A DNA stretch of 64,000 nt from Candidatus Chloroploca sp. Khr17 (GCF_004138165.1 NZ_RYFF01000004.1:1-64000), one strand, 5' to 3'; positions 24,352-34,945 are shown, counted from the first letter of the stretch. Notes: generated from the sequence alone by a model not told the origin. Translations and numbers: made by a program.

Positions 24352-25257
24352 TTATGAGCGCGAAGCACCAAATTGCTGCTGTACCAAGCGCCACATACCC
24401 CGTACCCGGCGATCAAGCCCAAGCAAGAATAAGCCCAACAACATCAAAGGAAGCGCCGGCCAAAGCAATTCGAAGATCGGCGCATCATGATGAAAATTGG
24501 GTAAATTTGCGACCAGCCAGATGCAGACGCCACCGGCAAAGCCCGCGATGCCGGCACGAATGCCAACCAGCAGACCCAGGGTCAATAGCGCGAGTGGCAC
24601 ACCCGCTGGATGCTCGGGAATGCGCCCCAGCAGCAGGGGTAGGCTCAAAAGCGCAACCCCAGCCACAACCAACAAGAGGGCAATGCGGCGCCGCCAACCC
24701 GTTGGTTGCTCAAAGAGCGGTGCCGCATACGGGTCGGCAGGTGGCGGAGGAACCAGTTGTTCGAGTTGATCAGGGTATGGATAGCCATCGGTTGCCTTGA
24801 TCAGAGCGAGGGCCAGTCCCTGTGTGCGAGCCTCTTCCACAATTGCTTGCATGGCGGGAAGCCCAGCTACTTGATCTGGCAGGGCCGTCAGTTCACCCGA
24901 GGTGGCAGGCAAACACGAGGCGTAGGCAACAGGCACAGATTCGTACGCAACCGTCAGGCCAATGCATATCAACGTATGCACCCGATGACTACGTTGCGCA
25001 TCAACCATCAATGCATCACGCAACGGCATCGCGCCAAGCGCACGCTGCATCCAATCGGTCAGCAGCCGATCAAGCTCACGGGCCTCAATGGCCGAGAGTG
25101 AACTGCCAAAGGTTCCCGACCGCAACGCATCACGTAGCTGCTGGGGCGTCCAATCGCGCAGCATCGTCAAGACCGTCGCACGATCATACGCGACGAGGAA
25201 CATTGACGCCATCAACGAAGATCGTGGTCGCAACCTGCTTCTCACAATGCACACCAA
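24352..25257 (-). CDS. Unknown membrane protein
   Basis: Up to 301 aa. I do not recognise the family. A soluble N-terminal part (about 20-185) contains LRDWTPQQLRDALRSGTFGS and a DGYPYPDQLEQLVPPPP stretch that ends in a Pro-rich linker. Three hydrophobic segments follow (about 192-212, 218-248, 262-284), and the tail is basic. The start is uncertain: TTG 25257 gives the maximum length. A GTG at 25245 would overlap the HAD stop as GTGA, and ATG 25212 or 25203 begin the more plausible MASMFLVAYDRATV. None has a good ribosome site, so coupling to the HAD gene is likely. Confidence 0.72.
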   Translation of the reverse strand: MVCIVRSRLRPRSSLMASMFLVAYDRATVLTMLRDWTPQQLRDALRSGTFGSSLSAIEARELDRLLTDWMQRALGAMPLRDALMVDAQRSHRVHTLICIGLTVAYESVPVAYASCLPATSGELTALPDQVAGLPAMQAIVEEARTQGLALALIKATDGYPYPDQLEQLVPPPPADPYAAPLFEQPTGWRRRIALLLVVAGVALLSLPLLLGRIPEHPAGVPLALLTLGLLVGIRAGIAGFAGGVCIWLVANLPNFHHDAPIFELLWPALPLMLLGLFLLGLDRRVRGMWRLVQQQFGASRS

Positions 25258-26036
25258 CTTGACAATAACGCAGGAAGATCGGCGATGATCACATCAGGCT
25301 TGATCGGGCCTGTTGTGGCTTCTTCGCGTCCACTGACCCCGGTCAACACCAGCACCGAGGGCATGCCTGCGGCGAGCGCACCGGCAATATCCGTATCAAG
25401 GCGATCACCAACGACCAGCGTCTGCTCAACCGCACTTCCAAGCATGGCAGCCCCGATTGCAAACATCGTCGGCTGCGGTTTACCGATCACCACCGGTGCC
25501 ACGTCAGTCGCCGCAACAAGCGCCGCAGTCACCGCCCCTGCCCCCGGAATCAAGCCCTCTTCCGACGGAAATGTCTTATCCGGGTTGGTGGCGATATAGG
25601 TCGCCCCGCCCCGAATAAAGAGGGTCGCCTGACGCAGGGTCTCATAGGTGAGGGCGAAATCGGCCCCCTGCACCACGAGTTCAGGCAAGACGGTATCTTC
25701 CACAAAATAGCCGTCACCAAAAACCGCCTCGCGCAAACCCTCCATGCCCACCACAAACACCCGCGTCCCCAGAGGATAGGTCATACGCAAATAACGACCT
25801 GTCGCCACCGCCGAGGTAATGACGCGGTCGGGCGGCATAGTGATGCCCATCGCCGCAAGTTTATTGGCATACTGCGCCGGGGTCAGCGAGGCATTATTGG
25901 TAATGCAGCCATAGCTAAACGAGCGCTGATCGAGCCAATTCAGCAGTTCGTGTACCCCGGGCAGCACCTGCTTGCCCCGGTAGAGCACGCCGTCCATATC
26001 GAAGAGAACCGCACGGATCGAACGTAGGATATCCAT
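25242..26036 (-). CDS. HAD hydrolase, NagD / phosphoglycolate-phosphatase-like (class IIA)
   Basis: 264 aa. HAD superfamily phosphatase with motif I VLFDMDGVLYRG (nucleophile Asp), motif II CITNNAS, motif III Lys in VIGKPQPTMF and motif IV VVGDRLDTDIAGALAAGM. The C2A cap between motifs II and III places it with NagD, p-nitrophenyl phosphatases and eukaryotic phosphoglycolate phosphatase. Likely substrates are small sugar or nucleotide monophosphates. The ATG at 26036 lies one base after the argS stop, so translation is probably coupled. A longer reading from 26066 would overlap argS and lacks similarity. Confidence 0.92.
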   Translation of the reverse strand: MDILRSIRAVLFDMDGVLYRGKQVLPGVHELLNWLDQRSFSYGCITNNASLTPAQYANKLAAMGITMPPDRVITSAVATGRYLRMTYPLGTRVFVVGMEGLREAVFGDGYFVEDTVLPELVVQGADFALTYETLRQATLFIRGGATYIATNPDKTFPSEEGLIPGAGAVTAALVAATDVAPVVIGKPQPTMFAIGAAMLGSAVEQTLVVGDRLDTDIAGALAAGMPSVLVLTGVSGREEATTGPIKPDVIIADLPALLSSWCAL

Positions 26037-26037
26037 A

Positions 26038-27765
26038 TCACATCCGCTCTGGGGCTTGAATGCCAAGCAAGCTCAGACCATTGTGCAACGCCTGCGCAGT
26101 GGCGGCGACGAGGCTTAAACGGGCACCCCGCAACAGCGGTGTTTCCGCCTTGAGGACAGGGCACTGTTCAAAAAAGACGCCAAACTCACGCGCCGTGGTA
26201 TAACACCAATCGGCTACGACAAACGGCGCATAGCGCGCCCCTGCCTCGCGTACAGCCTCGGGGAGCCGGGCCAGATGTTTAATCAGACGTACCTCAGAGG
26301 GATGTACCAGCAAGGCAAGCTCGCCGCTCGGCCCTTCACCGCCATCCTCACGTGCTCGCCGCAAGAGCGAACGACAACGGGCATAGCTATACTGCAAATA
26401 CGTGGCGCTATTGCCCTCGGTTGCCAGCATCCGCTCCCAATCGAGCGTAATATTGCGCTTGGGATCTTGATAGAGATCATTATAGACCACAGCCCCGACG
26501 CCGACAGCTTCAGCCACAGCATCCTTTTCGGCCTCTGGCAGATCGGGGCTCTTGTGCTCAACCACCGCCCGTGCCCGGCGCACTGCATCATCGAGCAGCG
26601 CTTCGAGATAGACCATATTGCCCCGGCGCGTCGAGAGCGGCTGCCCTTGGGCATCAAAGACCGTGCCAAAGGCGATGTGAGTCAATTCCACTCCTGCCGC
26701 GTACCCCATCGCCCGGATCAACGCAAAGAGCTGACGCAAATGTAGGGCCTGCGGTTCACCAACGACATAGACAATCTTCTGGGGGCTAAACTCGCGCATA
26801 CGAAAGACGATGGTCGCCACATCGCGCGTCATATAGAGAGTGCCGCTATCACTGCGCTGCAGCAAAAAGGTGGGCAGGTTCTGCAGGTTCTCGATCACCA
26901 CCGCCCCACCTGCGTCACGATAAGCCACCCCGCAAGCAAGGGCTTCCTGGATCACCCCGGCCAGCATTGGCTCATAGAAACTCTCGCCATAGGCATGATC
27001 GATCTTGACGCCAAGCCGATCATAGTTGCGCTGGGCTGCTTCCATCGTGAGATCAACGCTCCACTGCCAGAGCTCACGGGCCTGCGGGTCGCCCTGTTCA
27101 AGGCGCAGTGACCATTGACGGGCAAGCTCGTCGAGAGTGAGATCATCTTTAGCGGCAGCGGCAAAACGGGCGTACTGGGCCTCGAGCGCCTCCAACGCGG
27201 CTTCGCCAACACCCTCGGGCTTACCTTCATGCTCAACCGATGCCAACACAACCCCAAACTGTTTGCCCCAATCCCCCAGATGATTATCGCCAATGACCTC
27301 GTACCCCAGGGCACGATAAAGATTGACAATCGCCTGCCCAATGATGGTCGAGCGGATATGCCCAACATGCATGCGTTTCGCAATATTCGGGGCCGAATAA
27401 TCAACCACAACCCGCTGAGCGTGCCCATCGCGATGGGTGCCATAACACGTTCCTGTCGCAAGAATCTCGCTTACCACCGCAACAGCCAGGCGTTCAGGGT
27501 GCATGCTAAAGTTCAAAAATGGCCCGACAGCCTCCACCTTGCCAATGAGACTATTGTCGCCCACCCGGATCGCTGCCGCAAGATCGGCGGCTAATTGTGG
27601 AGCGACCAGACCCCGTTCTTTCGCCAGGCGAAAGGTCGGAAAGGCCAGATCCGCCGGAATATTGGGCCTAGGCGTCGTCAACTCGATCTGGCCCACTTCA
27701 GCCTGACCGGTTGCCGCAATCGCCTCGCGAACCTCAGTTGTAAAGCGTTCTAACGCATAATTCAT
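26038..27765 (-). CDS. argS: Arginyl-tRNA synthetase
   Basis: 575 aa, class I synthetase charging tRNA-Arg. The N-terminal additional domain covers about 1-110. The HIGH motif appears as MHVGHIRST after VVDYSAPNIAK, and GDNHLGDWGKQFG is the typical ArgS element. The KMSKS region is the relaxed LSTRRGN form, usual for many ArgRS, after AFGTVFDAQGQP. The DALR anticodon-binding domain closes the protein at QAPERM. ATG 27765 has GGAGAG 8 bases ahead; a frame start at 27828 is rejected because it adds 21 residues with no family match. It heads a three-gene leftward unit with the HAD and membrane-protein genes. Confidence 0.97.
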   Translation of the reverse strand: MNYALERFTTEVREAIAATGQAEVGQIELTTPRPNIPADLAFPTFRLAKERGLVAPQLAADLAAAIRVGDNSLIGKVEAVGPFLNFSMHPERLAVAVVSEILATGTCYGTHRDGHAQRVVVDYSAPNIAKRMHVGHIRSTIIGQAIVNLYRALGYEVIGDNHLGDWGKQFGVVLASVEHEGKPEGVGEAALEALEAQYARFAAAAKDDLTLDELARQWSLRLEQGDPQARELWQWSVDLTMEAAQRNYDRLGVKIDHAYGESFYEPMLAGVIQEALACGVAYRDAGGAVVIENLQNLPTFLLQRSDSGTLYMTRDVATIVFRMREFSPQKIVYVVGEPQALHLRQLFALIRAMGYAAGVELTHIAFGTVFDAQGQPLSTRRGNMVYLEALLDDAVRRARAVVEHKSPDLPEAEKDAVAEAVGVGAVVYNDLYQDPKRNITLDWERMLATEGNSATYLQYSYARCRSLLRRAREDGGEGPSGELALLVHPSEVRLIKHLARLPEAVREAGARYAPFVVADWCYTTAREFGVFFEQCPVLKAETPLLRGARLSLVAATAQALHNGLSLLGIQAPERM

Positions 27766-28337
27766 GCTTGTCTCTCCAGTTGTACACACGGTGTCAGTAT
27801 AAAGCCGCTCGCCATTTGGCGCAACCATTGCCGAGGCCGGGGGCGCAGCCGCAGACAGGGGCGTTCGGCCAACGGGCGGGCTATGGGCTGCTGCGCCCCT
27901 ACGCCCGGCAACGCATCCATCCCAGCGTCGTGATCCACCACCGCGTTACGCACCCGTAGGGGCGCAGCAGCCCATGCGCCCCGCGTCAATCGCCACGCAT
28001 CCTGTTTGCGGCTGCGCCCCCCGTCAACCACAACGACCTCTGTTTGCTGCTGCGCCCTGCCGTGGGTGCGGGATCGGCCCCGTCGCGATGATCCCCCCGT
28101 GCCCGTCCTGCCGTGGGCGTGGATCGGCTCCGTCGCCGCAATCGGCTGTCATCAGGCGCGGGTAACATCACCGGAGGGCCGGGGGCGCAGCAGCGATGGC
28201 AGGGGCGTTTGGGCAACGGGCGGGCTATGGACTGCCCCGCCGCGCCGTGCCCCCGCCGCCGCCGTACGGGCACGGCTTGCCCGTGCCCCCACCGCCCCGT
28301 ACGGGCACGGCTTGCCCGTGCCCCCACCGCCCGGCAC
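27766..28337. repeat. G+C-rich repeat cluster, no gene
   Basis: This 572-base gap is very G+C rich and repetitive. A perfect 21-bp inverted repeat pairs 27883-27903 with 27955-27975 (arm ATGGGCTGCTGCGCCCCTAC plus G). A direct repeat of about 57 bp links 27836-27892 and 28178-28234 (both contain CAACGGGCGGGCTATGG). CTGCCGTGGG-initiated units near 28062 and 28111 also repeat. A perfect 35-bp tandem pair sits at 28262-28296 and 28297-28331. Open frames across it are low-complexity by-products. Confidence 0.8.
28262..28331. repeat. Perfect 2 x 35-bp tandem repeat downstream of the histidine kinase
   Basis: Two identical 35-bp units, each starting CCGTACGGGCACGGCTTGCC and ending CCCACCGCC. Each unit contains a hairpin, GGGCACGG with CCGTGCCC around CTTG. 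The pair ends 6 bases past the kinase stop codon, so the hairpins may serve as its transcript end. A shorter relative (GGGGCACGGCACCGCCG, twice) occurs at 49024-49060. Confidence 0.85.
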
Positions 28338-31301
28338 TTACTCATTGGTGGCAAATGGCAGGCAAATCCGAAAGCGACTCCCCTGCGCAGGCTCGCTCTC
28401 CACGCTTAACGCCCCGTGGTGCGCCTGCACGATGCCCTGCACCGCAGCCAGACCAAGGCCTCTGCCGGTGAACTTGGTACTAAAAAAGGGGTCAAAAATA
28501 CGACGAAGGGCTCCTGCTTCGATCCCGCACCCGGTGTCGTGAACCTCTAGGTAGGCATAGCGGCCCGGCTCGGCGGCATTGATACTGGCTTGCCTTAGGA
28601 TCGCTTCGGTTACATCCCACTGGCCTGTGCTTACGGTAATCACCCCATGCTGCACTACCTCAAGCGCTTCAATCGCGTTGGTCAGCAGACTCCGCAGCAT
28701 CTGGCGTAGCTGGGTTTCATCGGCGTAGATCATGGGGAGATCAGGTTCGAGGCGGTAGTGGATCGCAATGGTATGTGGGAGCGTGAGGCTGATTAGTTCG
28801 CTCTGTTCGCGCACAATGAGGTTGAGGTCAACCGGGACAAGATGAAATGCCCCACGCCCTGCATACGCAAGCATCTGTGCGGTCAGTTCGGCGGCACGGC
28901 GTGCCCCCAACATAATTGCATTCAGGCTGTCGTGAACCTCACTCCCCGGCGGTGTGTCGAAACGGGCAAGCTCGGCGTAGCCCAGGATGGTCGAGAGGAT
29001 ATTGTTAAAATCGTGGGCAATGCCGCCCGCCAGGATGGCGAGACTCTCGAGCCGTTGCGCTTCCAGCAGCTTGCGCTGGATGAGTTCGCGTTGGGCTTCA
29101 CTCTCCTTGCGTGCGCTGATGTCGAGCGTGACAATGGCCGCCCCCATTCCCGCAACGGGCAACGGTGCGGCGCTGATGCTTGTCCAGCGCAGCTTGCCAT
29201 CCGTCCGGATGATGCCAATTTCGGCGTCACGCACGATCTCACCGTTGGCCGCACGGATCGTTGGAAAAGCGTCGAAGGGTATCGGAGTGCCATCCGGGTA
29301 AATATATTGAATCTGCCGGTAGCCCCCGGCCAGTATTTCGCTCACCTCCATCCCCAGAATCTGTCCAACGGTACGATTAAGCTGAATGGGCCGTCGTCTC
29401 GGGTCAACAATCGAGACGCCAACGGGCAAGATGTCAAAGAGTGTCCGCAACAGACTTTCGCGCTCGCGGAGTTCCTCTTCGTTCTTCCAGCGTCGCAAGG
29501 TACTGCCGATCAGCCCGGTTGCCAGTTGCAACAAGATGTGATCCTGTTCCTGCCAACGCTGGGCGGTCGTGCAATGGTAAAAGCCAAGGGCACCGGCAAG
29601 CTCTTCCCCGGTCTGCATCGCCAAAAAGAGAAACGAGGTGATGCCAAGCGGCTCCATCAACGTCGCTAACTCTGGTGCCTGGGTGCGTAGGCTCTCGATC
29701 GTGCCACTGACCGCTCTGCCCTGACGCGGATCAATCCGGAACTGCGCGGGGATTTTGTTCCAGGGCAGGCGGGGCAACGCTTGATGCGGGGGCAGCAAAA
29801 AGGCAGGGCGCGCTATCGTGATCGTTTGATCAAGGCAAAGGCCTAACGCGGGATCGCGCACGCCCCGTAGCAAGACAATGCGATCAACCTCAATGCCGTC
29901 AAGCAAGCATCCCAGGGCTTCACGCAGCACCTGCTCGCGCTCTGCCGACGTATTGACCAGTCGAATCAAGATCTGCGAGCATGCAAAGAGCGCAGCTTGA
30001 TAGCGCCGATCCTGTTCGACCTTGAGCTGCGCCTGCTTCTGGCTCGTAATATCCATCTCGATGCCATCCCACAGCACATGGTGTGCATCAAGCCGCCGCG
30101 GTCGTTGGCGGATCCGACTCCACCGCTCGCCCCACGGGGTCATTTTCCACACCTCGATATCCACCGGGGCAAAGGCGGCGCGGGCCTGTTGCTCGGCCTC
30201 ATACAGCCGCTGGCGATCTTCGGGAACCAGTAACTCGTAGAGAAGTTCTGGCTTGTTGAGCGCCTGCGCTGGCGTAGAGCCCGACAGTTGCGCAACACCG
30301 GCACTGACATAGGTGAAACGTCCGGGTCCATTGTCAACGACCAGTTTTTGATAGAGCATCACGCCCGGCAGGTTGTCGCCAATCGCCCCAAGCTGCGCTT
30401 CGCGCTCCTCCAGGTCATCGGTACGCTCGCTCACGAGGTACTCCAGGTCGCGATTCAGCACCTCGAGTCGCTTTTCAGCCTGTGTTCGTTCCTGATCGGC
30501 TCGATCAAAGGCGTGCGCCACCTGGTAAAAGAGGATCAGGTTGCCCATGATCACGATGATCAAGCCCAGGATCGCTCCGCTAAAACCTGTCCGCCAGGTG
30601 ATCCAGGCCACGACCCACGCAATTAGCAAGAGGATAAAGCTCCCAGCCACAAGTCGTCGCAGGATCTGTCCACCCTGACTCTCACTGAAGCCCAAAGCCA
30701 TAAACCCACGGTCAGGGGCCATCGTCAGCCCGGCGAGCGCCAGCAACAAGACAGCCACTGAACCATGCAACGACGTGCCACGCGCAAGTGGCCGCATGCT
30801 CATCCCATCGATGACGGGCAGAAAGCTCATAATGGCAATCAGCCCATACGCGGCTAGACCCAGGGCACAGAGTTGCGCCAGCCGAAGGTTGCGCTCGGTT
30901 GCGTTTTCGCGTAAAAACAGTGCTAACCCGACAAGCAGGATCGTCAAGATGACCATCGGCACAAACGCAAGCGGTGAGCCAGTCGAGCCCACCTCAAACA
31001 CTGGCACTAGACCATCCCACAAGAAGGTGCTGAGATAGAGCACGCCAAGGACAACGGCACTGCCAATCATCACACCTGCCAGGAGGCGCGTCAGACGTCC
31101 TGGCACGACCAGCATCAAGGTTGCGATCAGCAACATCCCAGCATTCAACGGTCTCAGTGGGGGTAAGGCCGGGTGCAATTGTGCCAGCAGAGGAAGATCG
31201 GCGATCCAGCCTACTAGCGCGAGTAGGCTGATGCTGATCGCAAAGGCAACGGCGCCGATCTGGAGGTACCGAAGATACCGAAGGATGGGAGACATCATCA
31301 T
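28338..31301 (-). CDS. Membrane sensor histidine kinase (TM-PAS-GAF-PAS-HisKA-HATPase)
   Basis: 987 aa. About eight hydrophobic segments (14-260) form an integral membrane sensor or anchor. A short coiled coil (265-300), PAS (about 303-420), GAF (about 435-605) and a second PAS (about 615-735) follow. The kinase core has phospho-acceptor H763 in AGGIAHDFNNIL, N-box LLTNAIEAL, G1 box DTGCGIE and G2 box GRGLGLAAVQ. The DFNN H-box marks the HPK4-like group, often linked to receiver domains, but no receiver is fused and no response regulator is adjacent, so the partner is elsewhere. Three ATGs overlap at 31301, 31298 and 31295; none has a strong ribosome site. Confidence 0.93.
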   Translation of the reverse strand: MMMSPILRYLRYLQIGAVAFAISISLLALVGWIADLPLLAQLHPALPPLRPLNAGMLLIATLMLVVPGRLTRLLAGVMIGSAVVLGVLYLSTFLWDGLVPVFEVGSTGSPLAFVPMVILTILLVGLALFLRENATERNLRLAQLCALGLAAYGLIAIMSFLPVIDGMSMRPLARGTSLHGSVAVLLLALAGLTMAPDRGFMALGFSESQGGQILRRLVAGSFILLLIAWVVAWITWRTGFSGAILGLIIVIMGNLILFYQVAHAFDRADQERTQAEKRLEVLNRDLEYLVSERTDDLEEREAQLGAIGDNLPGVMLYQKLVVDNGPGRFTYVSAGVAQLSGSTPAQALNKPELLYELLVPEDRQRLYEAEQQARAAFAPVDIEVWKMTPWGERWSRIRQRPRRLDAHHVLWDGIEMDITSQKQAQLKVEQDRRYQAALFACSQILIRLVNTSAEREQVLREALGCLLDGIEVDRIVLLRGVRDPALGLCLDQTITIARPAFLLPPHQALPRLPWNKIPAQFRIDPRQGRAVSGTIESLRTQAPELATLMEPLGITSFLFLAMQTGEELAGALGFYHCTTAQRWQEQDHILLQLATGLIGSTLRRWKNEEELRERESLLRTLFDILPVGVSIVDPRRRPIQLNRTVGQILGMEVSEILAGGYRQIQYIYPDGTPIPFDAFPTIRAANGEIVRDAEIGIIRTDGKLRWTSISAAPLPVAGMGAAIVTLDISARKESEAQRELIQRKLLEAQRLESLAILAGGIAHDFNNILSTILGYAELARFDTPPGSEVHDSLNAIMLGARRAAELTAQMLAYAGRGAFHLVPVDLNLIVREQSELISLTLPHTIAIHYRLEPDLPMIYADETQLRQMLRSLLTNAIEALEVVQHGVITVSTGQWDVTEAILRQASINAAEPGRYAYLEVHDTGCGIEAGALRRIFDPFFSTKFTGRGLGLAAVQGIVQAHHGALSVESEPAQGSRFRICLPFATNE

Positions 31302-31523
31302 CGGGCTTATCTATAAGGGTAGTCTGCGCAATGCTTTCAGTGGTGTGTAACAAAAGTTTTCTGATAGTTCGCGCCCTGGGTACGCGGGCGTCCCGCCCAC
31401 TTTTGCTCGCGAAGCTGGCGGGACGCCCGCGCACCCAGGAAGGTCAGCAAACGTACGTCACAAACCCTTCCGTTCAGCACCAAGCACTGCGCAGAGATCC
31501 AGTAATGTTTAGGCATCGTCAGC
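31302..31523. repeat. Composite intergenic repeat with 22-bp inverted arms
   Basis: The 222-base gap contains GTGTGTAACAAAAGTTTTCT (31343-31362) and an inverted relative at 31446-31465 (17 of 20 to the consensus). These flank near-perfect inverted arms 31375-31397 and 31418-31439 (CCTGGGTACGCGGGCGTCCC onward, one mismatch). This is the same outer motif as the 2585-2799 element but with a different core. No gene is seen. Confidence 0.75.
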
Positions 31524-34500
31524 CTACATGCGCTCCTGCAAGCTATGAACAGTCCAGACATCGTCGGCCAGGGCACGGATAGCCTGCACAGCGGCAGCAG
31601 CCCCCGACAGGGTCGTTAGCATTGGTACCCCATAGGTGATCGCGGCACGCCTGATCGCAACTTCGTCAAAGAAACTCGCTTTGCCGAGGGGCGTATTGAC
31701 AATCAGCGCAATCTCGTTGTTTTTGACATAGTCAACTGCGTTCGGTCGCCCTTCGTTCACCTTGTAAATCGAAGTTACCGTCAGGCCGTGCTCGCGCAGA
31801 GCCGCCGCCGTGCCTCCAGTCGCCAGGAGTTCAAAGCCCATCGCCGCAAGGTCGCGGGCAATCGGCAGCAACGAGGCTTTGTCGCGATCATTGACACTCA
31901 AAAAGGCCTTGCCACTGAGCGGAAGATCCTGACCACACCCCAGTTGCGCCTTGGCAAAAGCCTCGCCAAACGTGGCTCCGCTGCCCATAGCTTCCCCCGT
32001 CGAGCGCATCTCGGGGCCAAGCAGGGTGTCTACCCCAGGGAACCGTGCCCACGGCAAGACAACTTCTTTGACGTGGTATTTCTGGTTGTGTTCACCCGTG
32101 TCAAGCTTGTGACTGATCACCGGCTCGATCTCACCCGGTACCATGACGTGCAGGTGCTGATCATCAAGCCGCAGTTGCGCCCCGCCCGCACATTGCGCCG
32201 CAATCTGCGCCCACGGTGTCCCCGTCGCTTTGGCCACAAAGGGGATCGTGCGTGATGCCCGCGGATTCACTTCCAGCACATAGACAATGCCGTCTTTCAT
32301 GGCATACTGGACATTCATTAAACCGACGACCCCAAGTGCCCGGGCTAGTTGAACCGTATAGGATTGCATCATGGCAACATGTTCCGGGGCCACCATATAG
32401 GTCGGGATGACACACGCACTGTCGCCACTATGCACCCCGGCAAGCTCGATCTGCTCCATAATGCCTGCAATCACAACTTCACTACCATCGGCGACACAAT
32501 CTACATCCATTTCGAAGGCGTCTTCGAGGAAACGGTCGATCAGGACGGGATGCTCAGGTGAAGCGTCAACCGCTTCGCGCATGTAGCGTTCGAGCGTTGC
32601 ATCGTCATAGACAATCGCCATTGCCCGCCCTCCCAGCACATACGAGGGCCGCACAACCACCGGGTAGCTGATGGTGCGGGCAACTTCCAAGGCTTCTTCG
32701 CCCGAGGTGGCACTGCCATGCGCAGGCGCCGGTATGTCGAGCCGCCCAAGCAGCGCCCCAAACCGATCGCGATCCTCGGCAAGGTCAATCGAGTCGGGCG
32801 CGGTTCCCCAAATGGGCACACCAGCAGCCTCGAGGGCCCGAGCCAGTTTCAATGGTGTTTGCCCACCAAATTGTACCAGCACACCATCTGGTTCTTCCAG
32901 ATCAACAATGTTCAGCACATCTTCCAGCGTTAATGGCTCAAAATAGAGCCGATCAGCTGTATCATAATCGGTCGAGACTGTCTCCGGGTTACAGTTGACC
33001 ATAATCGTCTCGTAGCCGATGCTCCGCAAGCCAAAGACGGCGTGGACACAGCAATAGTCAAATTCGATGCCTTGCCCAATGCGATTCGGCCCCGACCCGA
33101 GGATGATCACCTTTTTGCGTGTGCTTGGTTCAGCCTCGTCTTCGCTTTCATAGCTTGAATAGAGATAGGGCGTGAATGCGGGAAACTCGGCGGCACATGT
33201 GTCAACCCGGTGAAACGTAGGAAAAATCCCCACCTCCTTGCGTCGCGCTCGTACGGCAAGTTCAGCGTCCCAGAGATGCCGCAGCCTCGGCGCACGCAGC
33301 AAATAGGCAAGTTGTGCGTCACCGAAGCCCATCCGTTTCGCCTGACGCAGCAGGTCAGCCGGGACATTGCCGAGATCAAAGGCGCGCAGACGCCCTTCGA
33401 GGTTGACGATCTGCTCGAACTGTTCCAGGAACCAGGGGTCGATATGGGTCAGGGCATTGATTTGCGCGACATTCATGCCACTCTGCAGGGCGTAGCGCAG
33501 ATAAAAGTAGCGCTCAGGATTGGGCGTGATCAGCCGCTCGCGCAAGCGCTCGGGGTTGATCTGGTCTTTGCCATCGGCCCCCCAACCCAGGCGTCCCTGC
33601 TCGAGCGAGCGCCAGGCTTTCTGAAAAGCCTCGGCAAAGGTGCGCCCGATCGCCATCACTTCCCCAACCGATTTCATACTTGTCGTCAGGGTCTGATCAG
33701 CCTGCGGGAATTTCTCAAAGGTCCAGCGCGGGATCTTCACCACCACATAGTCAAGCGTTGGTTCAAAACTCGCCGGGGTTTCCCGCGTAATATCATTCGG
33801 GAGTTCGTCGAGCGTATAGCCAATCGCGAGCTTGGCGGCAATTTTGGCAATCGGGAAGCCGGTCGCTTTCGAGGCAAGGGCCGATGAACGCGATACCCGC
33901 GGATTCATCTCGATCACATAGATGCGCCCGTCAGTCGGGCTCACCGCAAATTGCACATTCGAGCCACCCGTCTCGACGCCAACCGCACGCAACACCGCCA
34001 GCGCCTGATCACGCAGTTGCTGGTATTCACGGTCGGTCAGGGTCATCGCCGGGGCAACCGTCACCGAGTCACCCGTATGCACACCCATCGGGTCAATGTT
34101 CTCAATCGAGCAGATGATCACCCCGTTGTCCATCCGATCGCGCATCACCTCAAGCTCGAATTCCTTCCAACCGAGCACGCTCTCTTCGATCAAGACTTGA
34201 TTGACAGGTGAAGCATCGAGGCCACGTTCAACAATCTCTTTGAACTCTTCGAGGTTGTAGGCAATGCCACCACCAGCCCCACCAAGGGTAAACGAAGGGC
34301 GAATGATCGCCGGAAAGCCCACCTGACCGATCAGCGCCATGGCTTCATCAACGCTATGCGCGGTGCCCGAGCGAGGCACCTGTAACCCGATCTCGATCAT
34401 CTTGTCTTTGAAGCGCTGACGATCTTCGGCAATGCGTACCGCCTCGACCGAGGCCCCGATTAACTCAACGCCATAGCGCTCAAGCACGCCGGCCTCGTGC

Positions 34501-34805
34501 AGATCGACCGCCAGGTTGAGCGCCGTCTGACCACCAACCGTTGGCAAGAGCGCATCAGGACGCTCGCGGGCAATAATGCGTTCAACACTCGCCACGGTCA
34601 GCGGCTCAATATAGGTCGCATCGGCCAGCCCCGGATCGGTCATAATCGTCGCGGGATTTGAGTTGACCAGCACAACCCGATAGCCCTCTTCCCGCAAGGC
34701 TTTGCACGCCTGAGCACCCGAATAGTCGAACTCACAGGCCTGACCGATCACAATCGGCCCCGACCCGATAATCAAAATAGTGGTAAGATCGTTACGCTTG
34801 GGCAT
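31524..34805 (-). CDS. carB: Carbamoyl-phosphate synthase large subunit
   Basis: 1093 aa, full length. It makes carbamoyl phosphate from ammonia, bicarbonate and two ATP for arginine and pyrimidine synthesis. The two ATP-grasp halves start with [21 protein letters not shown] (near residue 10) and [20 protein letters not shown] (near 575), with [18 protein letters not shown] and [18 protein letters not shown] in the paired halves. The MGS-like allosteric domain is the last about 150 residues. I chose ATG 34805 ([12 protein letters not shown]); an open frame reaching 34985 runs through palindromic DNA and is not coding. The small subunit carA is not in this window. Confidence 0.97.
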   Translation of the reverse strand: MPKRNDLTTILIIGSGPIVIGQACEFDYSGAQACKALREEGYRVVLVNSNPATIMTDPGLADATYIEPLTVASVERIIARERPDALLPTVGGQTALNLAVDLHEAGVLERYGVELIGASVEAVRIAEDRQRFKDKMIEIGLQVPRSGTAHSVDEAMALIGQVGFPAIIRPSFTLGGAGGGIAYNLEEFKEIVERGLDASPVNQVLIEESVLGWKEFELEVMRDRMDNGVIICSIENIDPMGVHTGDSVTVAPAMTLTDREYQQLRDQALAVLRAVGVETGGSNVQFAVSPTDGRIYVIEMNPRVSRSSALASKATGFPIAKIAAKLAIGYTLDELPNDITRETPASFEPTLDYVVVKIPRWTFEKFPQADQTLTTSMKSVGEVMAIGRTFAEAFQKAWRSLEQGRLGWGADGKDQINPERLRERLITPNPERYFYLRYALQSGMNVAQINALTHIDPWFLEQFEQIVNLEGRLRAFDLGNVPADLLRQAKRMGFGDAQLAYLLRAPRLRHLWDAELAVRARRKEVGIFPTFHRVDTCAAEFPAFTPYLYSSYESEDEAEPSTRKKVIILGSGPNRIGQGIEFDYCCVHAVFGLRSIGYETIMVNCNPETVSTDYDTADRLYFEPLTLEDVLNIVDLEEPDGVLVQFGGQTPLKLARALEAAGVPIWGTAPDSIDLAEDRDRFGALLGRLDIPAPAHGSATSGEEALEVARTISYPVVVRPSYVLGGRAMAIVYDDATLERYMREAVDASPEHPVLIDRFLEDAFEMDVDCVADGSEVVIAGIMEQIELAGVHSGDSACVIPTYMVAPEHVAMMQSYTVQLARALGVVGLMNVQYAMKDGIVYVLEVNPRASRTIPFVAKATGTPWAQIAAQCAGGAQLRLDDQHLHVMVPGEIEPVISHKLDTGEHNQKYHVKEVVLPWARFPGVDTLLGPEMRSTGEAMGSGATFGEAFAKAQLGCGQDLPLSGKAFLSVNDRDKASLLPIARDLAAMGFELLATGGTAAALREHGLTVTSIYKVNEGRPNAVDYVKNNEIALIVNTPLGKASFFDEVAIRRAAITYGVPMLTTLSGAAAAVQAIRALADDVWTVHSLQERM

Positions 34806-34894
34806 TCTCTGGTCTCGCTCCTCTCGCTGATCATAGGCACCCGCTCGTAAGCCCTGTCGAGGCCGATTATACCATTGCGTCTGCCTCGCTTGGC

Positions 34895-34932
34895 GCAAGC
34901 AGAACCAGGGCCGCGGCCCTGGTTCTGCTTGC
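34895..34932. repeat. 38-bp perfect palindrome upstream of carB
   Basis: GCAAGCAGAACCAGGGCCG followed by its exact complement with no loop. It lies 90 bases ahead of the carB start, and just past the terminator of the preceding gene. It could be a repressor site, an RNA hairpin or a REP-like repeat. Nothing in the sequence decides which. Confidence 0.8.
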
Positions 34933-34945
34933 AAACGCTCCTCAT

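Noticed and set aside
28262-28331. Possible CRISPR-like repeats
   Set aside because: The two units abut with no spacer, and there are no cas genes.
28006-28542. 178-codon open frame across the G+C-rich repeat cluster
   Set aside because: The product is low-complexity Arg/Pro/Ala, spans tandem repeats and runs antisense into the kinase.
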